A stretch of DNA of 64,000 bases from NCBI RefSeq assembly GCF_000317125.1, contig NC_019695.1, positions 1,290,336 through 1,354,335 on the forward strand. The letters are read 5' to 3'. Of the stretch, positions 31,391 through 39,941 are shown piece after piece. Position 1 is the first letter of the stretch, and the number at the start of each line of letters is the position of its first letter. A program made the position numbers and the translations under genes. The notes below the pieces were generated by a model, which worked only from the letters and a program-made list of their open reading frames with translations, did no database searches and was not told where the DNA came from. Source of the DNA: Chroococcidiopsis thermalis PCC 7203. Lineage in GTDB: Bacteria > Cyanobacteriota > Cyanobacteriia > Cyanobacteriales > Chroococcidiopsidaceae.

Positions 31391-32629
31391 ATGAAATTAT
31401 ATTTGAAATCATACGTAATCCTTAGAGAGTGGTGGCGATCGCTGAAGTATTTCGCCTTACTTTTAGGTACATTGTTAGCCCTAACAATACCGAATAGTAT
31501 TTCACCTCCGGCGATCGCCCAGCAGCCTTTTGAGGAAATTCGCGGCGTGTGGATGACGAATAACGATACGAGTACCCTCATCGACCGTGACAAAATGCAA
31601 GCTGCTGTCAGCCAACTAGCGCGGCTGCACTTCAACACCATCTATCCTGTCGTCTGGAATTCTGGATACGCCCAGTACGATAGCAACATAGCACGACAAG
31701 CAGGAATTCAAACCTTCGTGCGCAAAGGCTTGCAAGGACAAGATCCTTTAGCCGATCTCGCCGCTACAGCCCATCGCCAAGGTTTACTCGTCGTCCCCTG
31801 GTTTGAGTTTGGTTTCATGACTCCTCCTACTTCAGAACTAGCACTACAACACCCTAACTGGTTAACTCAAAAACGGGATGGGAGCAAAACTTCGATTGAT
31901 GTTGCAGGTGAGGTCGTATGGCTCAACCCTTTCCATCCAGAAGTCCAGCAATTCATCACCGCACTAGTACGGGAGGTTATGACTAAGTACGATGTCGATG
32001 GGATTCAGTTTGACGACCACATGAGTTTACCGCGCGAGTTTGGCTATGACAAATATACGGTGGCTCTGTACAAGAAGGAAACCAAGCACAGTCCAGCCCA
32101 TCCTGGCGATACAGCGTGGATGCGGTGGCGGGCTGACAAAATTACGGCATTCATGACTCAACTCAATCAAACAGTTAAGCAAAGCAAGCCCAAAGCAATT
32201 TTTGCCGTCGCCCCCAACTACTACGACTTTGCTTATAAATTTCACCTGCAAGACTGGCTAACATGGGTGCGCAAAGGGATTGTTGACGAACTGATCGTGC
32301 AAGTCTACCGTCCCGAACTGCAAAGTTTTCTCCAACAACTTGCCCGCCCCGAAATTCAAGAGGTACAACAAAAGATTCCCACTGGTATCGGTATTCTTAC
32401 GGGTTTGAGAAACGATCCAGTGCCAATGCAACGAATTCAAGCACAAGTGAGGGCTACACGCGATCGCGGTTTGGGAGTAGCTTTCTTCTTTTACCAAAGT
32501 CTATGGGACTACGCCCCAGAACCAAGCGAACAGCGACAGTCTTACTTTCAGGCATTGTTCCGTTCTCCCGCTTCCCGTTTTGCATCTGCACGGGCTGCTG
32601 TCGTTGAAGAACCGATATTTCAACCGTGA
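31391..32629 (+). CDS. Secreted glycoside-hydrolase-like protein (GHL10/DUF187)
   Basis: A 412-residue protein with an N-terminal signal or anchor (YFALLLGTLLALTIP, then cleavage near AIAQQ). The body shows the GHL10 (DUF187, FenI/YngK) pattern: EEIRGVWMTNNDTS at the start of the barrel, FNTIYPVVWNSGYAQY, PWFEFGFM, WLNPFHPEV, DVDGIQFDDHMSLP, and QVYRPEL. These TIM-barrel proteins are predicted glycosidases acting outside the cytoplasm. The substrate is unknown; cell-envelope or exopolysaccharide glycans are likely for cyanobacterial members. Confidence 0.88.
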   Translation: MKLYLKSYVILREWWRSLKYFALLLGTLLALTIPNSISPPAIAQQPFEEIRGVWMTNNDTSTLIDRDKMQAAVSQLARLHFNTIYPVVWNSGYAQYDSNIARQAGIQTFVRKGLQGQDPLADLAATAHRQGLLVVPWFEFGFMTPPTSELALQHPNWLTQKRDGSKTSIDVAGEVVWLNPFHPEVQQFITALVREVMTKYDVDGIQFDDHMSLPREFGYDKYTVALYKKETKHSPAHPGDTAWMRWRADKITAFMTQLNQTVKQSKPKAIFAVAPNYYDFAYKFHLQDWLTWVRKGIVDELIVQVYRPELQSFLQQLARPEIQEVQQKIPTGIGILTGLRNDPVPMQRIQAQVRATRDRGLGVAFFFYQSLWDYAPEPSEQRQSYFQALFRSPASRFASARAAVVEEPIFQP

Positions 32630-32654
32630 AACTAGGATAAAAGGTATCACGATC

Positions 32655-32684
32655 CGTAGGGGCGCACAGCTGTGCGTCCCTACA
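32655..32684. repeat. 30-bp palindromic intergenic repeat
   Basis: A copy of the TAGGGGCGCACAGCTGTGCG palindrome, with one arm altered (GTGCGTCCCTAC), between two convergent genes. It could also act as a bidirectional stem-loop. It pairs with another copy at 33209 on the other side of the next gene. Confidence 0.85.
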
Positions 32685-32709
32685 AATTTTTATGTGCTAC
32701 AGAGATCGT

Positions 32710-33177
32710 CTACATTCCTGTTAACCATTTGTACAATGCTTTATCGTGAGACTGGATTTCGTCTACAGAAGTATAGTAATAATTTTCCCAGCCAATTTCC
32801 GGTAAGCCAGCAAAAAGCATGAGATTTAAGGGATACCGTTCGTTATCGCTACAGCGCCGGAAGTCGTCTCGGAATAAGAAAATTGCTTTATTCAGGGCGA
32901 TCGCCATTCCCAACTCTACCATGACTCCTTCATCTGGTGGCGTGCCGTTGACAACCGCAAAAATGCCATCGCAGTTTTTCACATCCTGCAAATCTGCCTG
33001 CGCCACGCGATACGCCCAATCAGCTTGAGAAAAATCGATTTGATTGTTACGGGCAAACGGTTCCCAAACTTCTATGCCCAACGCCTCCAAAGCCCGAACG
33101 ATGGGAGGTAAAAGTAGCGTCTTTTGCTGCTGCGAAAATCCATAGGGACTAGCTAGATAGATAATTTTGCGCTTCAT
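32710..33177 (-). CDS. Nucleoside 2-deoxyribosyltransferase-like protein
   Basis: About 155 residues from ATG 33177 (an ATG four codons upstream, at 33189, is also possible). The N-terminal strand KIIYLASPYGFSQQQ, the central NCDGIFAVVNGTPPDEGVMV and the catalytic-region ELGMAIALNKAIFLFRDD fit the nucleoside 2-deoxyribosyltransferase family, which moves deoxyribose between bases or hydrolyses nucleotides. The Asp-Glu pair in PPDEGVMVE is in the expected place. It is flanked on both sides by the same palindromic repeat. Confidence 0.85.
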   Translation of the reverse strand: MKRKIIYLASPYGFSQQQKTLLLPPIVRALEALGIEVWEPFARNNQIDFSQADWAYRVAQADLQDVKNCDGIFAVVNGTPPDEGVMVELGMAIALNKAIFLFRDDFRRCSDNERYPLNLMLFAGLPEIGWENYYYTSVDEIQSHDKALYKWLTGM

Positions 33178-33208
33178 AGCGATTTTCAATTGGGTAAAAC
33201 AGACAATC

Positions 33209-33238
33209 TGTAGGGGCGCACAGCTGTGCGCCCCTACA
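33209..33238. repeat. 30-bp palindromic intergenic repeat
   Basis: A perfect copy: TGTAGGGGCGCAC, AGCT, GTGCGCCCCTACA. It lies upstream of the deoxyribosyltransferase-like gene and 58 bases beyond the end of comB. Confidence 0.88.
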
Positions 33239-33295
33239 AATGTTACGCACGCAATTGAGAATTGCTATCACGTCTGCCTCTACTCGCGATCTATG

Positions 33296-34015
33296 TCAAA
33301 TATGCCGAATATAAGCGCGATCGCGGCATATTGGAATACATTCACTCACATTTAGAGCTGTCGCCAGTTCGAGATCGCCACTGAATCCTCTAGAAATTAA
33401 CTCTTTTCCCGAACTACATTGGCTCAAGGCTGATGCGATATCGGTGCGAAACATTTGAAATGTTACCATAGCTGCTTTTGCTTCTGGAGAGGGTTTGCCC
33501 TGTAAATAGCTGAGAATCGCGCCAGCACCGATCGCGTCTTCTAAGCTGGGGCGCAGACTCCCATCTTCCCACCTTTCCCCAGCTGGAATCACGGCAATTT
33601 GCGTACCGCAGCTTTGAGCAAACTCAGCGATCGCCTGACAGTTACGCAAACAACCAGATACAGTTAGTGTGTTTCCTGTCTGCAAGCTCAGAGTTGCACC
33701 ATTAGGTGAAGGTAAGACCAATCTCGTCCCCGCAGGAATCCGATCTAGGGATGAGGGAGAAAGAGAATATCCAGCGCTAGGGGTACGCCGACGACTTGCT
33801 AAAGTTGCATTGACAGACTGAGCATAGGCGATCGCTGTATCATCTTGCCAGCGATAAGGAAATATTATCGCTCCTCGATTCGTAGCAATTTCTACGCAAG
33901 TAGAGAAAGATAAAACATCCACAATCACAACTACATCGCTAATAGGAGCCAGTTGCATCACACCACCGATTCCCCATTCACAGCGCAGATCGAACTCCGA
34001 TTGGTTGAAAATCAT
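33296..34015 (-). CDS. comB: 2-phosphosulfolactate phosphatase-like protein (ComB)
   Basis: A 239-residue ComB-family protein. VVIVDVLSFSTCVEIATNRG near the N-terminus, the LPSPNGATLSL loop, and GERWEDGSLRPSLEDAIGAG in the C-terminal half are characteristic. In archaea ComB removes phosphate from 2-phosphosulfolactate in coenzyme M synthesis. Cyanobacteria carry this gene without making coenzyme M, so the substrate here is uncertain and may concern sulfolactate or another phosphoester. Length is complete. Confidence 0.88.
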   Translation of the reverse strand: MIFNQSEFDLRCEWGIGGVMQLAPISDVVVIVDVLSFSTCVEIATNRGAIIFPYRWQDDTAIAYAQSVNATLASRRRTPSAGYSLSPSSLDRIPAGTRLVLPSPNGATLSLQTGNTLTVSGCLRNCQAIAEFAQSCGTQIAVIPAGERWEDGSLRPSLEDAIGAGAILSYLQGKPSPEAKAAMVTFQMFRTDIASALSQCSSGKELISRGFSGDLELATALNVSECIPICRDRAYIRHI

Positions 34016-34029
34016 CTGACAGTTATCAG

Positions 34030-34105
34030 TAGAGAGTGACTAGTGACTAGTGGCTAGTGAATAGACAAGATTCTAGCCGCTAGTCACCAGCCACCAGCCA
34101 CTCAC
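34030..34105. repeat. Short tandem and inverted repeats (AGTGACT/GGCTAGTG)
   Basis: AGTGACTAGTGACTAGTGGC, then CTAGCCGCTAGTCACCAGCC and ACCAGCCACTCACC, form heptamer-like tandem repeats that fold back on themselves. It fills most of the divergent gap between comB and the aldo/keto reductase. Confidence 0.75.
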
Positions 34106-34156
34106 CAATTACCAAACTCCTGCTACCTTGTGAAATAGGACAGTAAGTGTAGCAAA

Positions 34157-35176
34157 ATGCAATTACCAGAATCTAGTCGGTGGCAATTTACCCCAGATTT
34201 GAATATCTGCCGCGTACTCAATGGCATGTGGCAAGTATCGGGGGCGCATGGAGCGATCCAGCCAAAACAAGCGATCGCCACTATGTTTGATTATATAGAT
34301 GCTGGTTTCACTACTTGGGACTTAGCAGACCACTACGGACCGGCTGAAGACTTCATCGGTGAGTTTCGCCGTCAAGCGATCGCTACGCGGGGTAAAGAGG
34401 CGCTTTCTAACCTACAAGCATTTACCAAATGGGTTCCCAGACCAGCAAAGATGACGCGGCGAGTCGTCGAGCAAAATATCGATCGCTCCCTAGCTCGAAT
34501 GAGAGTAGAGACGCTAGACTTGCTACAATTCCACTGGTGGGAATACAGAGATAAAAACTACATAGATGCATTAACTTATCTAGCAGAACTCCAGCAAGAA
34601 GGGAAAATCAAGCACTTAGCACTCACAAATTTTGACACGGAACGGTTGAAAATCATCTCAGAAGCAGGCATTAAGATCGTTTCTAACCAGGTGCAGTTCT
34701 CGCTGGTCGATCGCCGCCCTCTAATGAAGATGATTCCGTTTTGTCAAGAGCATAATATTCAACTTTTAGCTTACGGTACGCTTTGCGGCGGATTGCTGTC
34801 AGAAAAATATTTAGAACAAGCAGAACCGCGAGGTACGGCGTTAAACACAGCTTCCCTGCGAAAATATAAAAACATGGTAGATGCATGGGGTGGTTGGAAT
34901 CTGTTCCAAGAGCTTTTAGCTGTTTTAAAACAAATAGCAGCTAAGCACGATGTCAGCATTGCTAATGTTGCAGTCCGTTACGTTCTCGATCGCCCGACAG
35001 TCGCAGGGGCGATCGTTGGCACGCGGTTAGGGATATCGGAACACGTCGCAGATAATGCTAAGGTGTTTGCACTTACTTTAGATGCAGACGATACGGGTCA
35101 AATCGAAGCTGTATTGGCACGATCGCGAGATCTGTTACGGTTAATCGGCGATTGCGGCGACGAGTACCGACGTTAA
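34157..35176 (+). CDS. Aldo/keto reductase
   Basis: A 339-residue NADPH-dependent oxidoreductase of the AKR superfamily. The catalytic tetrad is visible in order: Asp in FTTWDLADHY, Tyr in the same DHYGPAEDF segment, Lys in AFTKWVPRP, and His in LLQFHWWEY. The cofactor part has SNQVQFSLVDRRP and VAGAIVGTRLG. It reduces aldehydes or ketones; the natural substrate is not evident. A short NTF2-like gene follows after 99 bases that hold a palindromic repeat. Confidence 0.92.
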   Translation: MQLPESSRWQFTPDLNICRVLNGMWQVSGAHGAIQPKQAIATMFDYIDAGFTTWDLADHYGPAEDFIGEFRRQAIATRGKEALSNLQAFTKWVPRPAKMTRRVVEQNIDRSLARMRVETLDLLQFHWWEYRDKNYIDALTYLAELQQEGKIKHLALTNFDTERLKIISEAGIKIVSNQVQFSLVDRRPLMKMIPFCQEHNIQLLAYGTLCGGLLSEKYLEQAEPRGTALNTASLRKYKNMVDAWGGWNLFQELLAVLKQIAAKHDVSIANVAVRYVLDRPTVAGAIVGTRLGISEHVADNAKVFALTLDADDTGQIEAVLARSRDLLRLIGDCGDEYRR

Positions 35177-35195
35177 TTAGGGAGTGGGGAGTTGT

Positions 35196-35262
35196 AGGGG
35201 CGGGTTCACCGATAGACTTCCTGACTAACAGAAATTTTAGATAAGCCCGCCCGTACAGGAGT
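35196..35262. repeat. GTAGGGGCGGG / GCCCGCCCGTAC inverted repeat
   Basis: The arms GTAGGGGCGGGTT (from 35196) and AAGCCCGCCCGTAC (ending about 35259) flank about 40 bases. It is the second REP-like family of the window; a copy is also found inside the KAS-like gene near 62914-62944. Confidence 0.75.
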
Positions 35263-35275
35263 AGAGGAGTAAAGA

Positions 35276-35665
35276 ATGACAGACGTAGAAGCTGAGGTTT
35301 TGGCAGTCAATGAAAATTTTTACCGTGCTTTTGAGAAGAAAAATCTAGAAGCTATGAGTCAAGTTTGGTCGCAGGGAACTGCCAGCCTTTGCATTCATCC
35401 TGGGCGGAACGCCTTGCGCGGTTGGAAGCAAATTCGCGACTCTTGGGAAGTCATTTTCAAAAATACCAAATATTTAGAAATTGAAATCGAAATTATTAAT
35501 ACAGAAGTTCGCGATACGACTGCTTATATCGTGTTATTTGAGCGCGTGCTACAAGCTAGTAGTAACAAAACCATCAAGGCTGAATCAATCGCTACAAATA
35601 TCTTCGAGAAGATGGCTGGCAAGTGGTATTTAATACACCATCATGGTAGTCCTTTGGTAAGATAG
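35276..35665 (+). CDS. NTF2/SnoaL-like protein (DUF4440 type)
   Basis: A 129-residue protein with the cone-shaped NTF2-like pattern: N-terminal helices (EAEVLAVNENFYRAFEKKNL), MSQVWSQGTASLCIHPGRNA, then strands WEVIFKNTKYLEIEIEI and TAYIVLFERVL, ending WYLIHHHGSPL. Cyanobacterial and plant relatives are called SnoaL-like or DUF4440. No enzyme activity can be assigned. It probably follows the aldo/keto reductase in the same transcript. Confidence 0.85.
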   Translation: MTDVEAEVLAVNENFYRAFEKKNLEAMSQVWSQGTASLCIHPGRNALRGWKQIRDSWEVIFKNTKYLEIEIEIINTEVRDTTAYIVLFERVLQASSNKTIKAESIATNIFEKMAGKWYLIHHHGSPLVR

Positions 35666-36217
35666 AGTTGAAGGTATTTATCCCAGCATTTAGCAAACGA
35701 ATGAAACATGTTTTTCAGTGTGAAATGCAATAATTCATACCAAGTTTAATAGGTAACTATCAGCAGAATTCCTGATTTGCGAGCATGAGATCGAATATTG
35801 CGATCGCGGCGATCGCTCAATAAATATTTCAATGGTGCAATTTCTAGCGGTAAATAATAGTTTCCTGATATAGTAAATTTTTTATAAAGATTTAGGTTAA
35901 CTGGAATTCAAGTCTGGACGCAGAGTTATTGTTGGATTAAATTGTCTATATACCTCAAATGGAAAGTAGTTTGAGAAACGAAATACCTGGGGAAGATTAG
36001 ATCGAGTGAAAAAAATCGATCGTCAAATAGGTGTTTCGTTTCTTTTAGTTATCGATCCAAATTAATAGTGACCGATCGCTAGCCATTTGCAATAAGTGGC
36101 GCGCGGTGAGAACTCGGAATTCGGAATTCATCGCGACTTGCGACTTGCTAATTGCTCCTCATCCCGAAATAGAACTCTATACTGAGAGAAGGTAGGAATG
36201 GCAATCGAGGGTAGTGT
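35666..36217. other. Intergenic region, no gene seen
   Basis: This 552-base AT-rich gap contains the short tandem repeat GGAATTCGGAATTC (36118-36131), a second short repeat CGACTTGCGACTTGC just after it, and several HIP1-like GATCG sites. No coding frame or RNA gene was recognised. The promoter of the gene at 36218 presumably lies at its right end. Confidence 0.6.
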
Positions 36218-37507
36218 ATGATTCCAAATCCCGCGATCGTGCAAGCTGTGGAACAATTGGGATATCGCGTCACGGTGGGAGACGTAGCAGCTCAGATCGG
36301 GTTAGATGTCGGTCAAGCTCAACAGGGATTACTTGCTCTAGCAAGTGATGTCGGCGGACACATGCAGGTAGCTAACTCAGGTGAAATCGCCTACCAGTTT
36401 CCGCAGAATTTGCGGGGAGTTTTACGCAACAAATACTGGCGGTTGCGCTTGCAAGAATGGTGGCAAAAAATTTGGAAAGTCCTATTTTACCTGATTCGGA
36501 TTTCGTTTGGCATTGTTTTGCTTGTCTCAATCGTGCTAGTCTTCCTCACGATCGCAATTATTATTACAGCGACAAATCGGGATGGAGACGATCGCGGCGA
36601 TCGCGGCGGTGGTGGGTTCTACATGCCTTACTTTTGGATTGGTCCAGATTGGTTTTGGGTATTCTATCCAGATTACGACACCCGCTATCGACAGCGGAGA
36701 CGGGAAACCAGCAATTTGAATTTTTTAGAAGCGATATTCTCGTTTCTCTTTGGTGATGGTAATCCCAATATCGATCTAGAAGATAAACGCTTCTCGCTGA
36801 TTGCCGCTACAATTCGTAACAATCGAGGTGTAGTAACGGCAGAACAAATTGCTCCCTATCTTGACGACTTAGGCGAGGGATATGCCCAGGAGTACGAAGA
36901 TTATATGCTGCCCGTGCTGACCAGATTCAACGGTCAACCACTTGTTAGTCCAGAAGGGCATCTCGTTTACCATTTTCCAGAGTTGCAAGTTAGTGCGACT
37001 CAGCAACAATCTAGACGTGTACCAGCATTTTTGCAAGAGTTACCCTATCGTTTCAGTGCAGCTAGCTCTGGGCAAATTATGCTCGGTATTGGCTTGGGCG
37101 CGTTGAATTTTGTTGGGTTGCTAGTATTGGGGAATTTACTCGCAGATGGGTTAGCAGCAGCTCAGCTCGGTGGACTGGTTGCCTTCGTGCAGGGAGTTTA
37201 TGGGTTGCTGCTTGCATACGGCGTAGGTTTTTTGCTTCTACCTCTGGTAAGATATTTTTGGGTGCAGAGGCGCAATCGTAAAATCAGCGATCGGAATCAG
37301 AGACGGCAAGCAAGAGCAAATCTGCTAGCTAGCTCCGATTTAGTCTTACAGCAAAAAATTGCTTATGCAAGTCAGTTTGCTGCTCGATCTACGATTACTA
37401 AAGACGATGTAGTCTACTCGACTGATAGCGATTTATTAGAACAAGAAAGCCAAAATCCGGCGCAAATCGATGCTGATTGGCAACGTCGTTTATCTGGCTC
37501 TCCCTAG
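36218..37507 (+). CDS. Conserved cyanobacterial membrane protein, unknown function (429 aa)
   Basis: A 429-residue protein. Residues 1-75 look like a winged-helix or MarR-like fold (AVEQLGYRVTVGDVAAQIGL). A transmembrane segment follows at about 85-112 (LLVSIVLVFLTIAIIITA), then a Gly/Asp linker and an aromatic segment (FYMPYFWIGPDWFWVFYPDY). A second winged-helix-like part (LIAATIRNNRGVVTAEQI) is at about 195-260, and two more membrane helices at about 295-355. Plant chloroplast proteins of similar layout exist, annotated loosely as Fe-S related, but I cannot assign a function. It precedes the exopolysaccharide locus. Confidence 0.7.
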   Translation: MIPNPAIVQAVEQLGYRVTVGDVAAQIGLDVGQAQQGLLALASDVGGHMQVANSGEIAYQFPQNLRGVLRNKYWRLRLQEWWQKIWKVLFYLIRISFGIVLLVSIVLVFLTIAIIITATNRDGDDRGDRGGGGFYMPYFWIGPDWFWVFYPDYDTRYRQRRRETSNLNFLEAIFSFLFGDGNPNIDLEDKRFSLIAATIRNNRGVVTAEQIAPYLDDLGEGYAQEYEDYMLPVLTRFNGQPLVSPEGHLVYHFPELQVSATQQQSRRVPAFLQELPYRFSAASSGQIMLGIGLGALNFVGLLVLGNLLADGLAAAQLGGLVAFVQGVYGLLLAYGVGFLLLPLVRYFWVQRRNRKISDRNQRRQARANLLASSDLVLQQKIAYASQFAARSTITKDDVVYSTDSDLLEQESQNPAQIDADWQRRLSGSP

Positions 37508-37692
37508 CTCCGATTTCATGCAATCTATAGCTATCGATTTATGAATAAACATTGTTTCGCGATAAAATTTTGTCGTAAAATAATAATCGATGTAGAAGAA
37601 TTGAGGAGAAGGTGTTTACAACAACATTATTCAAGGTAGTATTGAATACGATATCTATTTGTTAAATTTTGTCATAAAGTTATAGCGCGCTC

Positions 37693-39909
37693 ATGTCACT
37701 TCCTGAGTCCACAGAATCTAGTGTCAAATTACAGCAATATTGGCTGTTACTCAAACGACATTACTTACCACTATCAATCGTGTTTGGAGTAGTTGTCGCA
37801 CTGACAGGTATAAGCTTAGCTTTGCAAAAGCCAATATATGAAGCAGAAGGAAAGTTACTATTTAGAAAAAATAGCCCTAGTTCTTCGTATTTACCTGAAG
37901 TGGGTAAGGGTATAGGTGAATTGCAGCCATTACAAGAGCAAAATAATCCTGTAGATACAGAAGCGGAAATTATACGTTCTCTGCCTATTATTAAAAAAAC
38001 GATTACGCGGTTGGAGTTGAAGGATGAATCGGGTAAAACTCTTAAACCCGAACAATTTCTTAAAAAACTAGACGTGACAGACGTGAAAAAAACGGACGTG
38101 TTGCAAATTACTTATAGGGATGCAGATCCAAACAAAGCTGCAACAGTAGTCAATACTTTAATGGGTATTTATTTAGAAAATAACTTACTTGCTAATCGCT
38201 CTGAAGCCGTTTCTGCGAGAGAGTTTGTGCAAAAACAGTTGCCCAGGGCGGAAACAAGTTTGCGTCAAAGCGAGTCAGAGTTACGTCAATTTCAAGAGCA
38301 GAATAAAGTTGTCGATCTAAATGAAGAAAAAAGAGCGGCAGTAGCAATTATTGCCGATATGCAACGCCAAGCTGCGAATGCTAATGCTGGTTTGGCAGAT
38401 GCAAAAGCTCAATCTGAACTGCTGAAACAGCAATTAGGAGAAACTTTAAATAGCGCCGGAGCGGTAACTAGTGTAAGTCAATTTCCAGCCGTTCAAGGTA
38501 TTTTGAAAGAGATCCAACAAATAGAATCGCAGCTAGCGGTGGAACAGAGCCGCTTTCAGGCAGATTTTCCTAATGTCGTCTCCCTCAAGCAAAAGAAAGC
38601 AAGTTTAGAGCAGTTACTCAAACAACGCTTAAAACAAGTGGTAGGAGAACAAAAACTTCTTAGAGGAAATAGCTTACAAAATAGTGAATTCGATCAAAAA
38701 CTGACAGAAGAGTTTGTGAGGGCAGAAGCAAGACGTTTGGGTTTATCTAGCCAAATAGCAGCAATCTCAAACGTTCAATCTTCTTATAGAGAAAGACTCG
38801 ATCGGTTACCTCAGTTAGAACAATTGCAGCGGGCGTTAGAACGAAAAATTCAAACAGCTCAATCTACCTATTTATTACTACAGCAAAAATTACAAGAAAT
38901 TCGGATTGCGGAAAATCAGAATATAGGTAATGCTCGCGTCATTTCAGCAGCCATACCACCAGAAGAAGCGGTTGCTCCCCGCAAAATGTTATATCTGGTG
39001 ACAGGAATTATGCTGGGTGGAATATTAGCGGCTGCTACTGGTTTAATATTAGAAAAACTAGATAAATCGCTCAGAAGCGTTGAGGAAGCTAGAAAAATAT
39101 TTGGCTATACCTTACTGGGGATAATTCCAGCCTTGAAAAAATCTGAGAACATTTTCTTGCGCGATCGCTCCCTAGAAAGAGCTACACCAGAAATTTTAGT
39201 GCAAGAGTCACCGCGATCGCCTTTCAGCCAAGCATATCGAATGCTGCAAGCTAATTTGAAATTTCTGAATTCTGATAAACAGCTCAAAGCAATTGTCGTT
39301 ACGAGTTCCGTTCCTAAAGAAGGAAAATCAACAGTTGCGGCAAATTTAGCTGTCACTATCGCTCAAATGGGGCGTAAGGTATTGTTAGTTGATGCAGATA
39401 TGTATCGTCCCTTGCAGCATGAAATCTGGGAATTACCAAATCACTTGGGTTTAAGTAATATCATTGTGGGTCAGACCGAACCAAAAACAGCGATCAAAAA
39501 GATTACGGCTAATCTTCACATCCTAACTTCTGGAGTGATTCCACCGAATCCAATGGCATTACTGGATTCTCAAAGGATGGCATCTCTAGTTACTGTTTTT
39601 TCAGCCAATTACGACTACACAATTATTGATACTCCTGCTTTAAATGCGGCTGCTGATGCAGCAATTTTGGGTAAAATGACCGATGGAGTTTTATTAGTTG
39701 TTCGACCTGGGGTGGTAGATACTGCTGCTGCTATCCGTGCTAAAGAATTTCTAGAAAAGTCAGGGCAACATGTCCTCGGTCAGGTAGTGAATGGATTTAA
39801 TCCCGATAGCGAACAATACTACTATTATCGTTCTAGCCAGTCGGAAGAAGATGATAATGTAGCATTAGCGGAAAGTCATTCTCCTCTGAGCATTAGCAAA
39901 AAGAGATGA
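37693..39909 (+). CDS. Wzc-type polysaccharide tyrosine autokinase (Wzz + BY-kinase)
   Basis: A 738-residue inner-membrane protein. The N-terminal Wzz domain has a first membrane helix (LSIVFGVVVALTGISLAL, about 28-46), and a long coiled coil lies in the periplasm (150-410). The second membrane helix is at about 435-455. A cytoplasmic BY-kinase domain shows Walker A VPKEGKSTVAANLA, Walker A' LLVDADMYRP and Walker B YTIIDTPA. A tyrosine cluster (EQYYYYRSS) lies near the end for autophosphorylation. It controls chain length and export of exopolysaccharide, and it opens the locus on the plus strand. Confidence 0.95.
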   Translation: MSLPESTESSVKLQQYWLLLKRHYLPLSIVFGVVVALTGISLALQKPIYEAEGKLLFRKNSPSSSYLPEVGKGIGELQPLQEQNNPVDTEAEIIRSLPIIKKTITRLELKDESGKTLKPEQFLKKLDVTDVKKTDVLQITYRDADPNKAATVVNTLMGIYLENNLLANRSEAVSAREFVQKQLPRAETSLRQSESELRQFQEQNKVVDLNEEKRAAVAIIADMQRQAANANAGLADAKAQSELLKQQLGETLNSAGAVTSVSQFPAVQGILKEIQQIESQLAVEQSRFQADFPNVVSLKQKKASLEQLLKQRLKQVVGEQKLLRGNSLQNSEFDQKLTEEFVRAEARRLGLSSQIAAISNVQSSYRERLDRLPQLEQLQRALERKIQTAQSTYLLLQQKLQEIRIAENQNIGNARVISAAIPPEEAVAPRKMLYLVTGIMLGGILAAATGLILEKLDKSLRSVEEARKIFGYTLLGIIPALKKSENIFLRDRSLERATPEILVQESPRSPFSQAYRMLQANLKFLNSDKQLKAIVVTSSVPKEGKSTVAANLAVTIAQMGRKVLLVDADMYRPLQHEIWELPNHLGLSNIIVGQTEPKTAIKKITANLHILTSGVIPPNPMALLDSQRMASLVTVFSANYDYTIIDTPALNAAADAAILGKMTDGVLLVVRPGVVDTAAAIRAKEFLEKSGQHVLGQVVNGFNPDSEQYYYYRSSQSEEDDNVALAESHSPLSISKKR

Positions 39910-39941
39910 GGTTTTTCTGGTTCGATTGAATTGGTAACCAC

